Assembly: GCF_030489605.1 (NCBI RefSeq)
Contig: NZ_JAUKFY010000004.1
Span: forward strand, 248,001-312,000
Direction: 5' to 3'
Origin: Brevibacillus laterosporus
Lineage (GTDB): Bacteria > Bacillota > Bacilli > Brevibacillales > Brevibacillaceae
Length of the DNA: 64,000 nt
Both the position numbers and the translations under genes were made by a program. A model generated the notes under the pieces. That model saw nothing but the letters and a program-made list of their open reading frames with translations. It did no database searches and was not told the DNA's origin. Below, piece after piece: positions 1-10,679 of the stretch (its first letter is position 1; each line of letters starts with the position of its first letter).

Positions 1-496
1 AGTTCCATGGTATAATTTGCCCAACTACACCAAGCGGCTCATGAAAATGATAGGCAACAGTGTCATGGTCAATTTGACTGATTGAGCTTTCCTGCGAGCG
101 TAAACAACCTGCAAAATAACGGAAATGATCAACTGCTAGTGGAATATCTGCTGCCAGCGTTTCTCTCACAGGTTTTCCATTTTCCCATGTTTCAGTTACC
201 GCAAGCATCTCTAGATTAGCCTCAATTCGATCAGCTATCTTATTTAAAATCGTTGCGCGTTCTGCTGGAGAAGTCCGGCCCCACGCTTCCTTCGCTGCAT
301 GAGCTGCATCAAGTGCCAGCTCAATGTCTTCAGCACTCGATCTGGCTATTTCACAAAAGACTTTGCCTGTAATGGGAGTAACATTTTCAAAATATTCTCC
401 ATGAATAGGTGCTACCCATTTACCACCTATATAATTATCATATCTACTTTTAAACGCTACCTTGGCTCCTGGTTGATTCGGATTTGCATAAATCAT
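1..496 (-). CDS. Aldehyde dehydrogenase, N-terminal part (cut by window edge)
   Basis: The reading frame starts at an ATG at 496 behind a strong AAGGAGG site and stays open for 165 codons to the window edge. The product begins [12 protein letters not shown] and contains the stretches [43 protein letters not shown] and [12 protein letters not shown]. These are typical of the NAD(P)-binding half of the aldehyde dehydrogenase superfamily, closest in style to the AldA/AcoD acetaldehyde dehydrogenase group. The catalytic Cys and Glu lie beyond the edge, so substrate cannot be judged. Its neighbour downstream on the map is on the same strand but is separated by a terminator, so this gene is probably its own unit. 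Confidence 0.88.
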   Translation of the reverse strand, partial: MIYANPNQPGAKVAFKSRYDNYIGGKWVAPIHGEYFENVTPITGKVFCEIARSSAEDIELALDAAHAAKEAWGRTSPAERATILNKIADRIEANLEMLAVTETWENGKPVRETLAADIPLAVDHFRYFAGCLRSQESSISQIDHDTVAYHFHEPLGVVGQIIPWN

Positions 497-621
497 GGGA
501 AAACCTCCTTCACATCCTACAAATAGGGTTGATAGTTTTACCTTATGCTCGATATCTATAAATATTATCGTAATTTTCGAAACTTTGTAAACAAAAATAG
601 AGAGTTTGAGACTTTATTCGA

Positions 622-660
622 CAAAAAAGGGTTATCCCATAAATCATGGGATAACCCTTT
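622..660 (-). terminator. Rho-independent terminator of the SNF2-SWIM-PPTase operon
   Basis: A perfect 14-bp stem (627-640 with 646-659) with a 5-nt loop lies just past the phosphopantetheinyl transferase stop. On the minus strand it is followed by a run of six T. Confidence 0.85.
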
Positions 661-677
661 CCTCTTGTCTTTTACAT

Positions 678-1370
678 TTATGCTTGTAAGAGCTTGCTGG
701 TCAACTCTTCTATTTCTACAATTGTAACTTCCTCACAAAATTGATCCTGCTTTGTACAAACGGCTACTTTATACATCTCATCCAAGTGATAGGCCCTACA
801 ATGATAGCCAGTCGGCATGTTATCAGCGTATACCGCCGCTCTGTCTAAAGACTCCTGTTGGATCGTAAAAGAATCAAGCGGCAGTGAAAGTCCCTTCCCC
901 ACGGCTTTGATATAGCTTTCTTTATACGCCCAATAACGAAAAAAAACTTCTATTTGGTTCGCTTCAGGAAGCTGGAACAACTTCTGGCGCTCTTGTTCAG
1001 CAAAAAATCGGTCAGCAATTTGTAGATTAATGGGTTTAATTTGTTGAACATCAATGCCAATTGGACTGGCACTAAAAGCAGCAACTACCCAGCTTGCTGA
1101 ATGCGACACATTAAATTCACACGCACCTTCTCCTGTAACAAAGGGCTTTCCATACGCATTGGTCTCATAGCGAATCTCTTTTGGCAAAATCTCCATTCGT
1201 TGAGCCAATTGCTTCCGTACCAGCACCTCCCCAAGCAAGGAACGCCATTTATCCTCCGTTTTAAGGTAACGATTTACTTTTTCCTGACGGTTCACCGGGA
1301 GCAGAGAAAGCAACTCCCCATACACCGCCTCTGTAAACGTATCGGGTACTTTTATCGCGAATACTTTCAT
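678..1370 (-). CDS. 4'-phosphopantetheinyl transferase, Sfp type
   Basis: This 230-residue protein is the usual length for the Sfp/Gsp family, which moves the phosphopantetheine arm of CoA onto a serine of carrier proteins. The two family motifs are present: GIDVQQI (residues 105-111, with Mg-binding Asp107) and WAYKESYIKAVGKGL (147-161, with the conserved Glu151 and Lys). An N-terminal FNVSHS motif is also seen (86-91). The start overlaps the stop of the SWIM gene by ATGA, so it is the last gene of a three-gene operon with a DNA-helicase pair, an odd partnership. No NRPS or modular PKS is in the window; the type III PKS at 50.6 kb does not need a carrier protein. A sfp-like symbol is plausible, but orthology is not shown. 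Confidence 0.9.
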   Translation of the reverse strand: MKVFAIKVPDTFTEAVYGELLSLLPVNRQEKVNRYLKTEDKWRSLLGEVLVRKQLAQRMEILPKEIRYETNAYGKPFVTGEGACEFNVSHSASWVVAAFSASPIGIDVQQIKPINLQIADRFFAEQERQKLFQLPEANQIEVFFRYWAYKESYIKAVGKGLSLPLDSFTIQQESLDRAAVYADNMPTGYHCRAYHLDEMYKVAVCTKQDQFCEEVTIVEIEELTSKLLQA

Positions 1371-2242
1371 GGCAACGCAGCTATCTCCTCTCCAGCCTTC
1401 TTACTCACAACCCGATACACTTCTTGCAGGGCTCCAATCATCATCGCTTCTTTGCGGACGGCAAATGCAGGCGGTCCCCAGATTAGAAGTAGTTGCTCAG
1501 GCAGAATATTTTCTTGCGTAAAAGAAATAGTCATCGCAGAAAAATGAGGGGCTGTCTGAAAAAAGGTGCCGTGGTCTACCGCTCTGCGTAAAAACACCGC
1601 TCCCACTTCCTCGTCTATACCTGTCTTTAGTAGTTCAGACGGATTGATTGGCTCTGTTGGTCTCGAATTATCCTGTTGTACCATGCCCTCTCCCGTAAAG
1701 GCTTTACTGTGGGGCAACCACTGCTCCCGAAATCCACCTATAATTTCAGCACGATGCAGCCCAAGAAATGCTAAAAATACAAATGGGTCCTCTTCCGCTT
1801 CAGCGAGCAGTTGATAATACAACGCATATACATGTTTGCAATAACCAGCCACATCTGGACAACTGCAGTGAGCATTCCATTCCTCTAGTGAGTCTGGAAG
1901 AACCTCTATTTTTAGATCGGCCAAATGGGCAGCCAGTTCTTCGGAAAATGTCCCCCCTAATAGCTGAGCTGTAAAAAGAGGAGACTGTCTGATTATGTGC
2001 AGTGCTTTGTCACGCCCTGCATGGATCGGTTTTTTGGGGCTAAGCGAGACCGTGTAGTGCACCTGATTTGCCCCTGTCACCTTTGCTTTTATACCAGCAT
2101 CAAAGGCACTCCACTCTAATACTCCGCCTTCTTTTGCTTTCGTACGTCCACGCTGATTTCGCTGTGCCCCGCCTGCTTTGCGAATCAATTCCTTCAAGCG
2201 GGCGACCCACTCAATCTGTACGTTCGATTTTTGCGGCTTCAC
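1367..2242 (-). CDS. SWIM zinc-finger protein (YwqB-like)
   Basis: The 291-residue product has a SWIM zinc finger, C-x-C-x6-C-x-H, in the stretch HCSCPDVAGYCKHVYAL (Cys126, Cys128, Cys135, His137). SWIM domains bind zinc and take part in DNA or protein contacts. The N-terminus is basic (KAGGAQRNQRGRTKAKEGG). The gene overlaps the upstream SNF2 helicase (ATGA) and the downstream transferase, so all three are translated together. The SNF2 plus SWIM arrangement is like ywqA-ywqB of Bacillus subtilis (known pairing), which suggests that the two proteins act in one complex. The exact role is not known. Confidence 0.85.
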   Translation of the reverse strand: MKPQKSNVQIEWVARLKELIRKAGGAQRNQRGRTKAKEGGVLEWSAFDAGIKAKVTGANQVHYTVSLSPKKPIHAGRDKALHIIRQSPLFTAQLLGGTFSEELAAHLADLKIEVLPDSLEEWNAHCSCPDVAGYCKHVYALYYQLLAEAEEDPFVFLAFLGLHRAEIIGGFREQWLPHSKAFTGEGMVQQDNSRPTEPINPSELLKTGIDEEVGAVFLRRAVDHGTFFQTAPHFSAMTISFTQENILPEQLLLIWGPPAFAVRKEAMMIGALQEVYRVVSKKAGEEIAALP

Positions 2243-5200
2243 AACAAATCATCCTCCTCTTGGCAGATCAGATCCTCACGAAGCTCAAATAAGGAGTGTA
2301 GTTCATTTGCGGATAACTCAGTAATCCACTGTTCACCAGAATGGATTACCTGCTCTGCCAATTCCCGCTTGGATTCCATTAACTGATCAATGCGCTCCTC
2401 TAGCGTTCCCTGACAAATTAATCGGTGGACATGTACATTTTTCTTTTGCCCAATGCGATATGCCCGATCGGTTGCCTGGTTTTCAACAGCAGGGTTCCAC
2501 CACCGATCAAAATGAATCACATGATTTGCTCTGGTTAGGTTAAGACCGACACCGCCAGCTTTTAATGACAAAATAAAGATTCGCGGTCCCATGCCGGACT
2601 GAAAGCGATCTATCATATCATCACGCTCTTGTTTACTGATTCCTCCATGTAAGAAGAGAACTTCCTCTTGTAAAACTTCACGAAAATGCCTTGCAAGCAT
2701 GCTCCCCATGTCTATATATTGCGTAAACAGCAACACAGCCTCCTGCTGCTCCATTATATCGTGAACAAGTTCAGTTACCCGCCGTACCTTACCAGAACGA
2801 CGCTCTAAGTGATCGGCAGACTGGTGCAAATAGAGCGCTGGATGGTCACAGATTTGTTTAAGATGAGTTAACGTAGCAAGTACATATCCACGACGTTGCA
2901 TTCCCTCTACCGAATTGATTTTTTGCATCATATGATTAACGGCTGCTTGATACAAGCTAGCCTGTTCCTCTGACAGTGTGCAATACGTTTTGCTTTCAAT
3001 TTTTTCTGGTAAATCTACAATAATGCTAGGATCTGTTTTCAAACGCCGCAGAATAAAGGGCTTTACCAATTTTCGCAGTGATTCCATGCGATCCTGCTCG
3101 CGATACCTTTCTATAGGCAATGTAAATTGTGTACGAAATTGCGTTAAAGTGCCTAAATAACCCGGATTTAAAAACTGGAAGATCGACCAAAGCTCACTTA
3201 GCCGATTTTCAATTGGTGTACCTGTCATCGCTATTCGATGCTGAGCATGTATTTTCATGGCGCTTCTCGCCTGTTTACTTTTACTGTTTTTGATATTCTG
3301 AGCTTCATCTAACACCAAATAGGACCATTTGATTTCCATTAAATCAGCTAAATCACGGTTGACTAAGGAATAAGATGTAATCACTACATCATGTTCAGCT
3401 GCTTTTGCTTGCAATTCTTTTTGGTGCAAGCGTTCTGGTCCATGGTGGGTATATACCCGCAGTGTTGGGGCAAATCTCTCTATCTCTTTACTCCAATTAT
3501 TCATCAATGAGGTCGGGCACACGATTAGAGCCGGTGCAGATAGCTTCTCCGCCATCAATACTGTAATCATCTGAATGGTTTTTCCTAGCCCCATATCATC
3601 TGCCAAACAGACGCCAAAGCCTAATGCGGACATGAGCCGAAGCCAAGCATACCCACGTTTTTGGTAGGGACGCAATACTCCTTGCAGTCTCTTTGGGGTG
3701 TCAATATGATCTAAATTTTGTTCTAGTCGTCCATGTAATAAATCATCAAGAGCGGTAGGAAGTTCGAAATCAACTACAGGAAGATCCTGCCATTCATCAC
3801 TTGCTTCCAGCTCAGCCATTAAGTAAAGCATATCATGCAGCGTAATCTCGTCTTGCTCTGCCCGTTTTAAATATTGCAGCATTCGCTTAACCGATTCCTG
3901 ATTAACCTCAGTCCACTCCCCGCGTAATTGGATAAAAGGGAGCTTAGAATCCGCAATTTTTTCCAGCTCAGCCAAGCTGATTTCCTGGTCACCTAAAGCT
4001 GTTTTCGCATCAAAACGAACGATTTCATGTAAGCCTAAACGATGAATCACAGCCGAAGAATCCGCTGCATAGAGTGATTGATCCTGCATCACTCTAAGCT
4101 TTAAGCCTAGCCGTTTGCGTCCACGCTTTAACCACCAAGAAGGTAATTGGACACCAACTCCTTCTGCCTGCAAACGTGGAGCTATCTCTTGTAAAAAATG
4201 AAAGGCCTCATGCACAGGAAGCTGTATTTGCTCCACCAATGCTTGGCGTAGCGCATCTTCTAACGCTGGCATTTGCATTGACGCGCATCCCAATTGCTCC
4301 AGCAAAAATTCTTGAGCCCTACCTAAATCCTTTCCAAAAAAGGCTGTAGCGTCACCAGACCCTAACCAGATATCCTTAGCTGAAATAAGACGAGAGGGTT
4401 CTGTGACTGGTTGCAGATACACATGCAATGTAAAAATGGACTCTTCTGCTTCTAATTCGATCTGTTGAGGTGGTTCCAGACGCAAGTAGAGGCGCATCGC
4501 ATACTGTCCCACACAATCCCGCTTGTTCCGTCCTTCTCCTTTTGTCCACAAATCTAGTTGCTGTTTAAAGCTTTGCAACTCTTTCGTTGTGCCCTCAATA
4601 GGCTCCGTTATCCGAGTTAGTAATCCCCGTAGCCATTGCAAGGAGAAATCTCCCTTCCCCTTGCTGAGCTGTAGTCGTAGCTCTTCGCTTTCCATATCCA
4701 GCCAGTCATGTATCGTAGTTTGTATTGCATTTTGCAAAAAATCCGCCTGAATGATGTGCGGATCTGTCATAATGTCGCTTCCACCTGTCTTCTGTGGGTC
4801 ATACGCTCGGCAGATGGCTGGCATGGCAAGCGCCAAGGTGTGCGAAAATGTGCGCACTTCTTCCTTGGTCAAATCTATATCCCAAATAGCGTCTGCCTCT
4901 GCATAGCCGTACCGTTTTCCTTTGCGTACCTTAACACCGGGCCGAATATTTGCATGCCATAGCATTTGCAAGGCAAATTGAGCTACCTTTTGGTAGTAAT
5001 GCAAGCTATCACCTAGCAAAAAACCGCTATGCTGCAGCATTACTTCGTCTGTTTGCCACAGGAGTGGTAAAGCTTCCTGCATAGTTATACTCAGTCCATT
5101 AATCTGTTGTACCATCAATTTTGGCTTATTGGACGGGTAATACTTCCCTTGATCAAACCAATATGGAACTTGAAAGGTACGGATGCCCACTTTTCCAGAC

Positions 5201-5328
5201 TTCATCAATTTCATCTGTTGTTCGGTCGACAATTGTTCCATCCAATTACTGACGGGTACAATCTCGCCGCCGCGCAAACAGAAAAGAAAAAAAGCATCTG
5301 GTAACCAGATACCGTGCAACGTCGTCAT
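2239..5328 (-). CDS. SNF2-family DEAD-box-like helicase/ATPase (YwqA-like)
   Basis: The 1029-residue protein has a long N-terminal helicase-associated region (about 1-540) and a C-terminal SNF2 ATPase. Walker A is DDMGLGKT (577-584) and motif II is DEAQ (674-677). It also has the SNF2 motifs TGTPIENRLSELWSIFQF, LKAGGVGLNLTRANHVIHFD and QATDRAYRIGQ. SNF2 proteins move along double-stranded DNA and remodel protein-DNA complexes; bacterial members are linked to recovery of stalled RNA polymerase or to repair. The start has a GGAGGG site 6 bases before the ATG. It is the first gene of the operon and sits just after the terminator of the ABC-F gene, so the promoter must lie close upstream. No missing motif was noticed. 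Confidence 0.92.
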   Translation of the reverse strand: MTTLHGIWLPDAFFLFCLRGGEIVPVSNWMEQLSTEQQMKLMKSGKVGIRTFQVPYWFDQGKYYPSNKPKLMVQQINGLSITMQEALPLLWQTDEVMLQHSGFLLGDSLHYYQKVAQFALQMLWHANIRPGVKVRKGKRYGYAEADAIWDIDLTKEEVRTFSHTLALAMPAICRAYDPQKTGGSDIMTDPHIIQADFLQNAIQTTIHDWLDMESEELRLQLSKGKGDFSLQWLRGLLTRITEPIEGTTKELQSFKQQLDLWTKGEGRNKRDCVGQYAMRLYLRLEPPQQIELEAEESIFTLHVYLQPVTEPSRLISAKDIWLGSGDATAFFGKDLGRAQEFLLEQLGCASMQMPALEDALRQALVEQIQLPVHEAFHFLQEIAPRLQAEGVGVQLPSWWLKRGRKRLGLKLRVMQDQSLYAADSSAVIHRLGLHEIVRFDAKTALGDQEISLAELEKIADSKLPFIQLRGEWTEVNQESVKRMLQYLKRAEQDEITLHDMLYLMAELEASDEWQDLPVVDFELPTALDDLLHGRLEQNLDHIDTPKRLQGVLRPYQKRGYAWLRLMSALGFGVCLADDMGLGKTIQMITVLMAEKLSAPALIVCPTSLMNNWSKEIERFAPTLRVYTHHGPERLHQKELQAKAAEHDVVITSYSLVNRDLADLMEIKWSYLVLDEAQNIKNSKSKQARSAMKIHAQHRIAMTGTPIENRLSELWSIFQFLNPGYLGTLTQFRTQFTLPIERYREQDRMESLRKLVKPFILRRLKTDPSIIVDLPEKIESKTYCTLSEEQASLYQAAVNHMMQKINSVEGMQRRGYVLATLTHLKQICDHPALYLHQSADHLERRSGKVRRVTELVHDIMEQQEAVLLFTQYIDMGSMLARHFREVLQEEVLFLHGGISKQERDDMIDRFQSGMGPRIFILSLKAGGVGLNLTRANHVIHFDRWWNPAVENQATDRAYRIGQKKNVHVHRLICQGTLEERIDQLMESKRELAEQVIHSGEQWITELSANELHSLFELREDLICQEEDDLL

Positions 5329-5349
5329 TGATGCCCTCCAGCTTTTAGT

Positions 5350-5385
5350 AAAAGGGTTAACCTTGATTGGTTAACCCTCTTTTCT
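5350..5385 (-). terminator. Terminator of the ABC-F gene
   Basis: A 9-bp stem GGGTTAACC/GGTTAACCC (5354-5362 and 5369-5377) is followed on the minus strand by TTTTACT. It lies immediately after the ABC-F stop codon. Confidence 0.75.
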
Positions 5386-5391
5386 TTTTCA

Positions 5392-7011
<1,620 letters not shown>

Positions 7012-7211
7012 TCAATCTCATCCTTTAATATGCATTTTCTTCTTCAAACGTATATTTTACTACATTTACAAGTAAAAATTAACCCCTTGTATTTATTAAC
7101 ACCTTCCGCAGCAAATGATAGCTTGTGTATCCTTGTTTTTTACAGCCCAAAACTCTCCATCCTCCCGGCCAAACTGATTTTGTACACAGCCTTTTTCATT
7201 TTCTCATAATA

Positions 7212-7268
7212 AAAAACCATCTGCGCGCATACTCCTTTTTAGAAAGGAAGCATACCGCAGATGGTTTA
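7212..7268 (-). terminator. Terminator of the cytochrome oxidase operon
   Basis: The 12-bp arms AAACCATCTGCG and CGCAGATGGTTT enclose a long, partly paired loop. On the minus strand the hairpin ends in TTTTTTATTATG. It begins four bases after the subunit I stop. Confidence 0.85.
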
Positions 7269-7271
7269 TTT

Positions 7272-8951
7272 TTACCACGTGATAAACGGTTTTGATCCAG
7301 GCGGTGCATGATCAATCAATTGGTAGATCGGATATGCATAAGCCACGATGATCAGAAATGCGGCGATACCGAGCCATAAAGACCAGCGTTCTAAAATTTT
7401 TGGAGTACGTTCCACTGCTTCTTGGGATTCAGCGATTGGATAATCCTCCTCGCCTTTTGGTGCCTTAAAGATGAGATAGAATAAAATTCCTACCATCAGT
7501 ATCCCCGCAAAGAATAGGATAGCACCGCCAAAGCCCATTAGCTGTTGCGGAGGTATCCAGCTTAGAGCCTCCGCATTGTCAAAGTAAGTAGTGTAATCCG
7601 TACGGCGCGGTACACCCTGCAATCCAAGATAATGCATCGCACCTGACATGAGCAGCATCCCAACAGACCACATGACTGCTTGCAAAATTCCTACACGATG
7701 CAAGGCAGGGGTCATTTTCCGCCCTGTTAAATTTGGCAATAACCAATACGTAATACCAAAGAATGTGAGCGCAATGCTGGTTCCGACCGTTAAATGGAAG
7801 TGACCTGTAACCCAGATTGTATTATGCACCACTGCGTTCATCTGGTTACTCGCATTAATAATTCCACCTGCACCCGCTGGAACGAAAGCAAGCATGCCCA
7901 GCATTGGGGCAAAGAAACGGGCGTCCTTCCAAGGCAATTTCCCAAACCAGCCAAACAAGCCCTTTGCACCCTTTTTACGTCCCGATGTTTCAAATACGGC
8001 AAATAGCGAGAATGCCGTCATAAGCGATGGGAATACTACAGTTAAAGTCAAGATTACATGTAGCATTTTCCATTTATCTGAAATACCTGGCTCCATTAAC
8101 TGGTGATGAAAGCCTACAGGAATGGAGAATAGAATAAGCAGAATAAAAGATAAACGTGCGAGCGAATCACTAAATACTTTTCCACCGATTATTTTTGGAA
8201 TATTAACATACCAGCAGACATAAGCAGGCATTAACCAGAAATAGACAAGTGGGTGACCGAAATACCAAAAGAGCGTACGGCTTAGCAGGACATTTACTTC
8301 TGGTACCCAGCCAAGAGACCATGGAATGAGCTGCAACAAGACCTCTGCTGCTACCCCTAATGTTGCAATCTGCCACAAAATCATGGTTGAAACAGCCATG
8401 AATTGAAATAGGGGAGATGTTCTTCCTTTATTTGCTTTTCTCCAATGAATGTAATTCGCAAAAATCGAATATCCGCCCATCCAGCTACCTACGACTAGTA
8501 AAGCTGCCCCAATATAGAACAGTGGAGACGCTTTCATTGGTGCATAGAATGTATACAGAACTGAGGCTTCATTTGACAGAATGGCTACTGTTGCCATCGC
8601 TGTACCTACCGTCATGAGAAGCCAACCAATCCAACCCAGCTTCAAAGCTAAAGGGGTCAGCTTTCCCTCTGATGTGCGAGCACAGCCTGAGATGAAAAAT
8701 CCTATAATAAAGAATGTTGTAAAAACTAGACCCAATAATACCCCGTGTGCTGTTAAAACTTGATAATAGCCTAACCAAGATGGCAGGGTTATCACCCCAC
8801 CCCGTACCAGACCCTGAAGCAAGCCGCACAAAATGGCGATAGCAAAACCAATGTACGCAACATATATATGCGCCAGCGAAAGTTTTGCAGCCGCAGCATC
8901 TACTTTTATCACCGGTTGTGTTTTAGGATATTCCTTTAATTGCGCTACCAT
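7272..8951 (-). CDS. ba3-type cytochrome c oxidase subunit I
   Basis: The 559-residue polytopic membrane protein belongs to the heme-copper oxidase superfamily, B (ba3) class. It would reduce O2 to water and pump protons in the cytoplasmic membrane. Recognisable stretches are TAHGVLLGLVFT (heme ligand helix), FWYFGHPLVYFWLMPAYV (Cu-B His and following helix), FHHQLMEPG and WVTGHFHLTVG. The last carries the His residues of the active-site hemes. The order subunit IIa - II - I, all minus strand and 25-35 bases apart, is the usual layout of cbaD/cbaB/cbaA-like operons. The Shine-Dalgarno site is weak (AGGTAGTGA). Confidence 0.92.
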   Translation of the reverse strand: MVAQLKEYPKTQPVIKVDAAAAKLSLAHIYVAYIGFAIAILCGLLQGLVRGGVITLPSWLGYYQVLTAHGVLLGLVFTTFFIIGFFISGCARTSEGKLTPLALKLGWIGWLLMTVGTAMATVAILSNEASVLYTFYAPMKASPLFYIGAALLVVGSWMGGYSIFANYIHWRKANKGRTSPLFQFMAVSTMILWQIATLGVAAEVLLQLIPWSLGWVPEVNVLLSRTLFWYFGHPLVYFWLMPAYVCWYVNIPKIIGGKVFSDSLARLSFILLILFSIPVGFHHQLMEPGISDKWKMLHVILTLTVVFPSLMTAFSLFAVFETSGRKKGAKGLFGWFGKLPWKDARFFAPMLGMLAFVPAGAGGIINASNQMNAVVHNTIWVTGHFHLTVGTSIALTFFGITYWLLPNLTGRKMTPALHRVGILQAVMWSVGMLLMSGAMHYLGLQGVPRRTDYTTYFDNAEALSWIPPQQLMGFGGAILFFAGILMVGILFYLIFKAPKGEEDYPIAESQEAVERTPKILERWSLWLGIAAFLIIVAYAYPIYQLIDHAPPGSKPFITW

Positions 8952-8976
8952 ACTTTATCGTCACTACCTTTCCGAA

Positions 8977-9444
8977 TCACTTCACAACAATTGTAGCTGC
9001 CATTAACTGGTGACCAGCGCCACAATATTCATTACAGAGAATTAAGTACGTTCCTGGCTTGTCAAATGTGTGAGTGACTTCGCTGATGTGACCAGGTAAC
9101 ACCATGATGTTTACATTTGTTTTTGGTATCTCGAAGCCGTGTACCACGTCTTTACTCGTTACAACAAATTTCACCTTGGCACCGACTGGAACTTCAATTT
9201 GATTAGGTTGGAAAGTAAAAATAAATGATGTCATGACAAGATCGTATTCATTATCACCAGTTTTATGAAGTCCTGGATTATCAAATGGGGCCGTTTCATC
9301 TACCTTTTTCGGGTCTATCATTTTCATATGGCTTGGCGGCATCATCCCCATTGCATAGGCATTGACAGACAAGACAATCAAAAACAGTACAAGCGTCGCG
9401 CCCCCAACCATCAGCCAAATTTTTTCAAAGCGGTGTAAATGCAT
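8977..9444 (-). CDS. ba3-type cytochrome c oxidase subunit II (CuA protein)
   Basis: The 155-residue protein has one N-terminal membrane segment (about 10-32) and a cupredoxin domain. The CuA ligands are visible: His102 in VHGFEIP, then Cys137, Cys141, His145 and Met148 in CNEYCGAGHQLM. CuA accepts electrons from cytochrome c and passes them to subunit I. The short single-helix form is typical of ba3-type enzymes rather than of aa3 enzymes. The start has a GGGAGGG site. Confidence 0.93.
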   Translation of the reverse strand: MHLHRFEKIWLMVGGATLVLFLIVLSVNAYAMGMMPPSHMKMIDPKKVDETAPFDNPGLHKTGDNEYDLVMTSFIFTFQPNQIEVPVGAKVKFVVTSKDVVHGFEIPKTNVNIMVLPGHISEVTHTFDKPGTYLILCNEYCGAGHQLMAATIVVK

Positions 9445-9479
9445 AAAATACCCTCCCGTTCATTCCCTCTCTATACCAG

Positions 9480-9641
9480 CTACGCCCTGCTTAGAAAAAC
9501 GCCAAATACAGCAAACCAAGTCACTGCGATAAACAGACCTACTAGAAAGACCGAAGCTAGCGTTCCTTTTAAATTTAGTTCGCCTTCCTGATGCTTCTCG
9601 TTCTCTACCTTTTGATTCGGTTGAGTTTGGGAGCTGTTCAT
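9480..9641 (-). CDS. Cytochrome oxidase subunit IIa-like small membrane protein
   Basis: A longer frame begins at 9734 but has no ribosome site. The ATG at 9641 has GAGAGGAGGTC just before it, giving 53 residues: a polar N-terminus (rich in Gln, Glu and Lys), then one membrane helix, LASVFLVGLFIAVTWFAVFG. That size and shape match the single-helix subunit IIa that stabilises ba3-type oxidases. It is first in the operon, before subunit II. Confidence 0.75.
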   Translation of the reverse strand: MNSSQTQPNQKVENEKHQEGELNLKGTLASVFLVGLFIAVTWFAVFGVFLSRA

Positions 9642-9792
9642 CCGATGACCTCCTCTCTTTTCCTTCCTTTTCATCCAATTTTTGCTCAAAAAGGAATTTG
9701 CATTGTTTACGATTTGATTAAACCATTCCGACATTTGTAAAGGGTGTGAGATTCATCACTTTTAGCCCTTTAGAGCTATCCAGTTTTCGCCA

Positions 9793-9810
9793 TTGTCAAG
9801 GTTTTGACAA
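9793..9810. promoter_or_regulatory. Palindromic candidate operator upstream of the oxidase operon
   Basis: TTGTCAA, four bases, then TTGACAA is a perfect inverted repeat about 150 bp before the first oxidase gene. On the minus strand its right half supplies a TTGACA that could be a -35 box, so a regulator binding here could block or modulate a promoter. The -10 box is not clear. The regulator is unknown. Confidence 0.4.
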
Positions 9811-9963
9811 AATTCTATTTATTTAAAAATCATCTTAGAAAAAAGAGACTTTTTGTGAGAAAAATGATTACTTTTTATTTTCATAATTTTACATTTCATT
9901 TCTTGTTTATTACCTTTTATATATTCTCTTGTCGTGCAGGATAAATAATAATGATAGACAACG

Positions 9964-10006
9964 AAAAAAGCGGAATCTACGCATCTAACGTAAATTCCGC
10001 TTTTTT
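9964..10006 (-). terminator. Terminator after the tRNA cluster
   Basis: A GCGGAAT...ATTCCGC stem (9970-10000) has a run of A before it and a run of T after it, so it can work on both strands. It lies next to the last tRNA of the cluster. Confidence 0.85.
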
Positions 10007-10013
10007 AATGTAG

Positions 10014-10093
10014 TGCCGGTAGAGGGACTTGAACCCCCACGGTTTCCCTCACGATTTTGAGTCGCGCGCGTCTGCCAATTCCGCCATACCGGC
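10014..10093 (-). tRNA. tRNA-Leu (anticodon CAA)
   Basis: The acceptor stem GCCGGTA pairs with TACCGGC. The anticodon loop is CTCAAAA, a class II variable arm is present, and the T-loop is GTTCAAGTCCC. No CCA is encoded. It is the last gene of a five-tRNA cluster read leftwards. Confidence 0.93.
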
Positions 10094-10104
10094 AAATATA
10101 AAGT

Positions 10105-10179
10105 TGGCTGGGGTACCAGGATTTGAACCTGGGAATGACGGAGTCAAAGTCCGTTGCCTTACCGCTTGGCTATACCCCA
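10105..10179 (-). tRNA. tRNA-Gln (anticodon TTG)
   Basis: The acceptor stem TGGGGTA/TACCCCA is complete, the anticodon loop is CTTTGAC, and CCA is encoded. Cloverleaf arms are intact. Confidence 0.93.
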
Positions 10180-10182
10180 AAA

Positions 10183-10267
10183 TGGTGGGGAGAGACGGAT
10201 TCGAACCGCCGAACCCTGAGGGAGCAGATTTACAGTCTGCCGTGTTTAGCCACTTCACTATCTCCCC
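10183..10267 (-). tRNA. tRNA-Tyr (anticodon GTA)
   Basis: The acceptor stem GGGGAGA/TCTCCCC is followed by encoded CCA. The anticodon loop is CTGTAAA and a long class II variable arm is present. Confidence 0.93.
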
Positions 10268-10274
10268 ATAAAAA

Positions 10275-10350
10275 TGGTGCCGGCGATAGGACTTGAACCC
10301 ACAACCCCCTGATTACAAGTCAGGTGCTCTACCAATTGAGCTACACCGGC
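10275..10350 (-). tRNA. tRNA-Thr (anticodon TGT)
   Basis: The acceptor stem GCCGGTG/CGCCGGC contains a single G-G-type imperfection near its base. The anticodon loop is CTTGTAA, and CCA is encoded. Confidence 0.93.
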
Positions 10351-10392
10351 ATCTTCATAATTGAAAGCTTGTCTTTTCGTTATGTATGTAAA

Positions 10393-10475
10393 TGGTGCGG
10401 GTGGAGGGACTTGAACCCCCACGGTCGCCCGCCAGAACCTAAATCTGGTGCGTCTGCCAATTCCGCCACACCCGC
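10393..10475 (-). tRNA. tRNA-Leu (anticodon TAG)
   Basis: The acceptor stem GCGGGTG/CACCCGC is perfect, the anticodon loop is TTTAGGT, and the variable arm is long. CCA is encoded. It is the first tRNA of the cluster. Confidence 0.93.
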
Positions 10476-10544
10476 ATGTGAGCTAAACGGTCAACAACTC
10501 ACTTTCAAGCTCGTTGTTTTTCTCAGTACCGTTTCGGCTTTTTT

Positions 10545-10574
10545 AATATAGCATACACTCAAAATAAAAAGCAA
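10545..10574 (-). promoter_or_regulatory. Candidate promoter of the tRNA cluster
   Basis: On the minus strand TTGCTT (10569-10574) and TATATT (10545-10550) are 18 bases apart and lie about 70 bases before the first tRNA. Both fit the vegetative sigma factor. Confidence 0.5.
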
Positions 10575-10679
10575 GACTTTTTATAAAAAATTTGATAGCC
10601 ACAATTAATATCTAAAAATTAACTGTAGCTATCCGTTTTTTATACCTATAAAAGCTGTGTACTTCATAGCATTCTCTCA

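Noticed and set aside
7020-7200. Coding-like minus-strand stretch (ends CCGRC) before the ABC-F gene
   Set aside because: No start codon and no family; it may be a decayed fragment but cannot be supported.
9642-9734. N-terminal extension of the oxidase subunit IIa
   Set aside because: No ribosome site at 9734, and a strong GGAGG at the internal ATG.
10029-10258. Open frames on both strands over the tRNA cluster
   Set aside because: They fall inside folded tRNA genes and have no ribosome sites.
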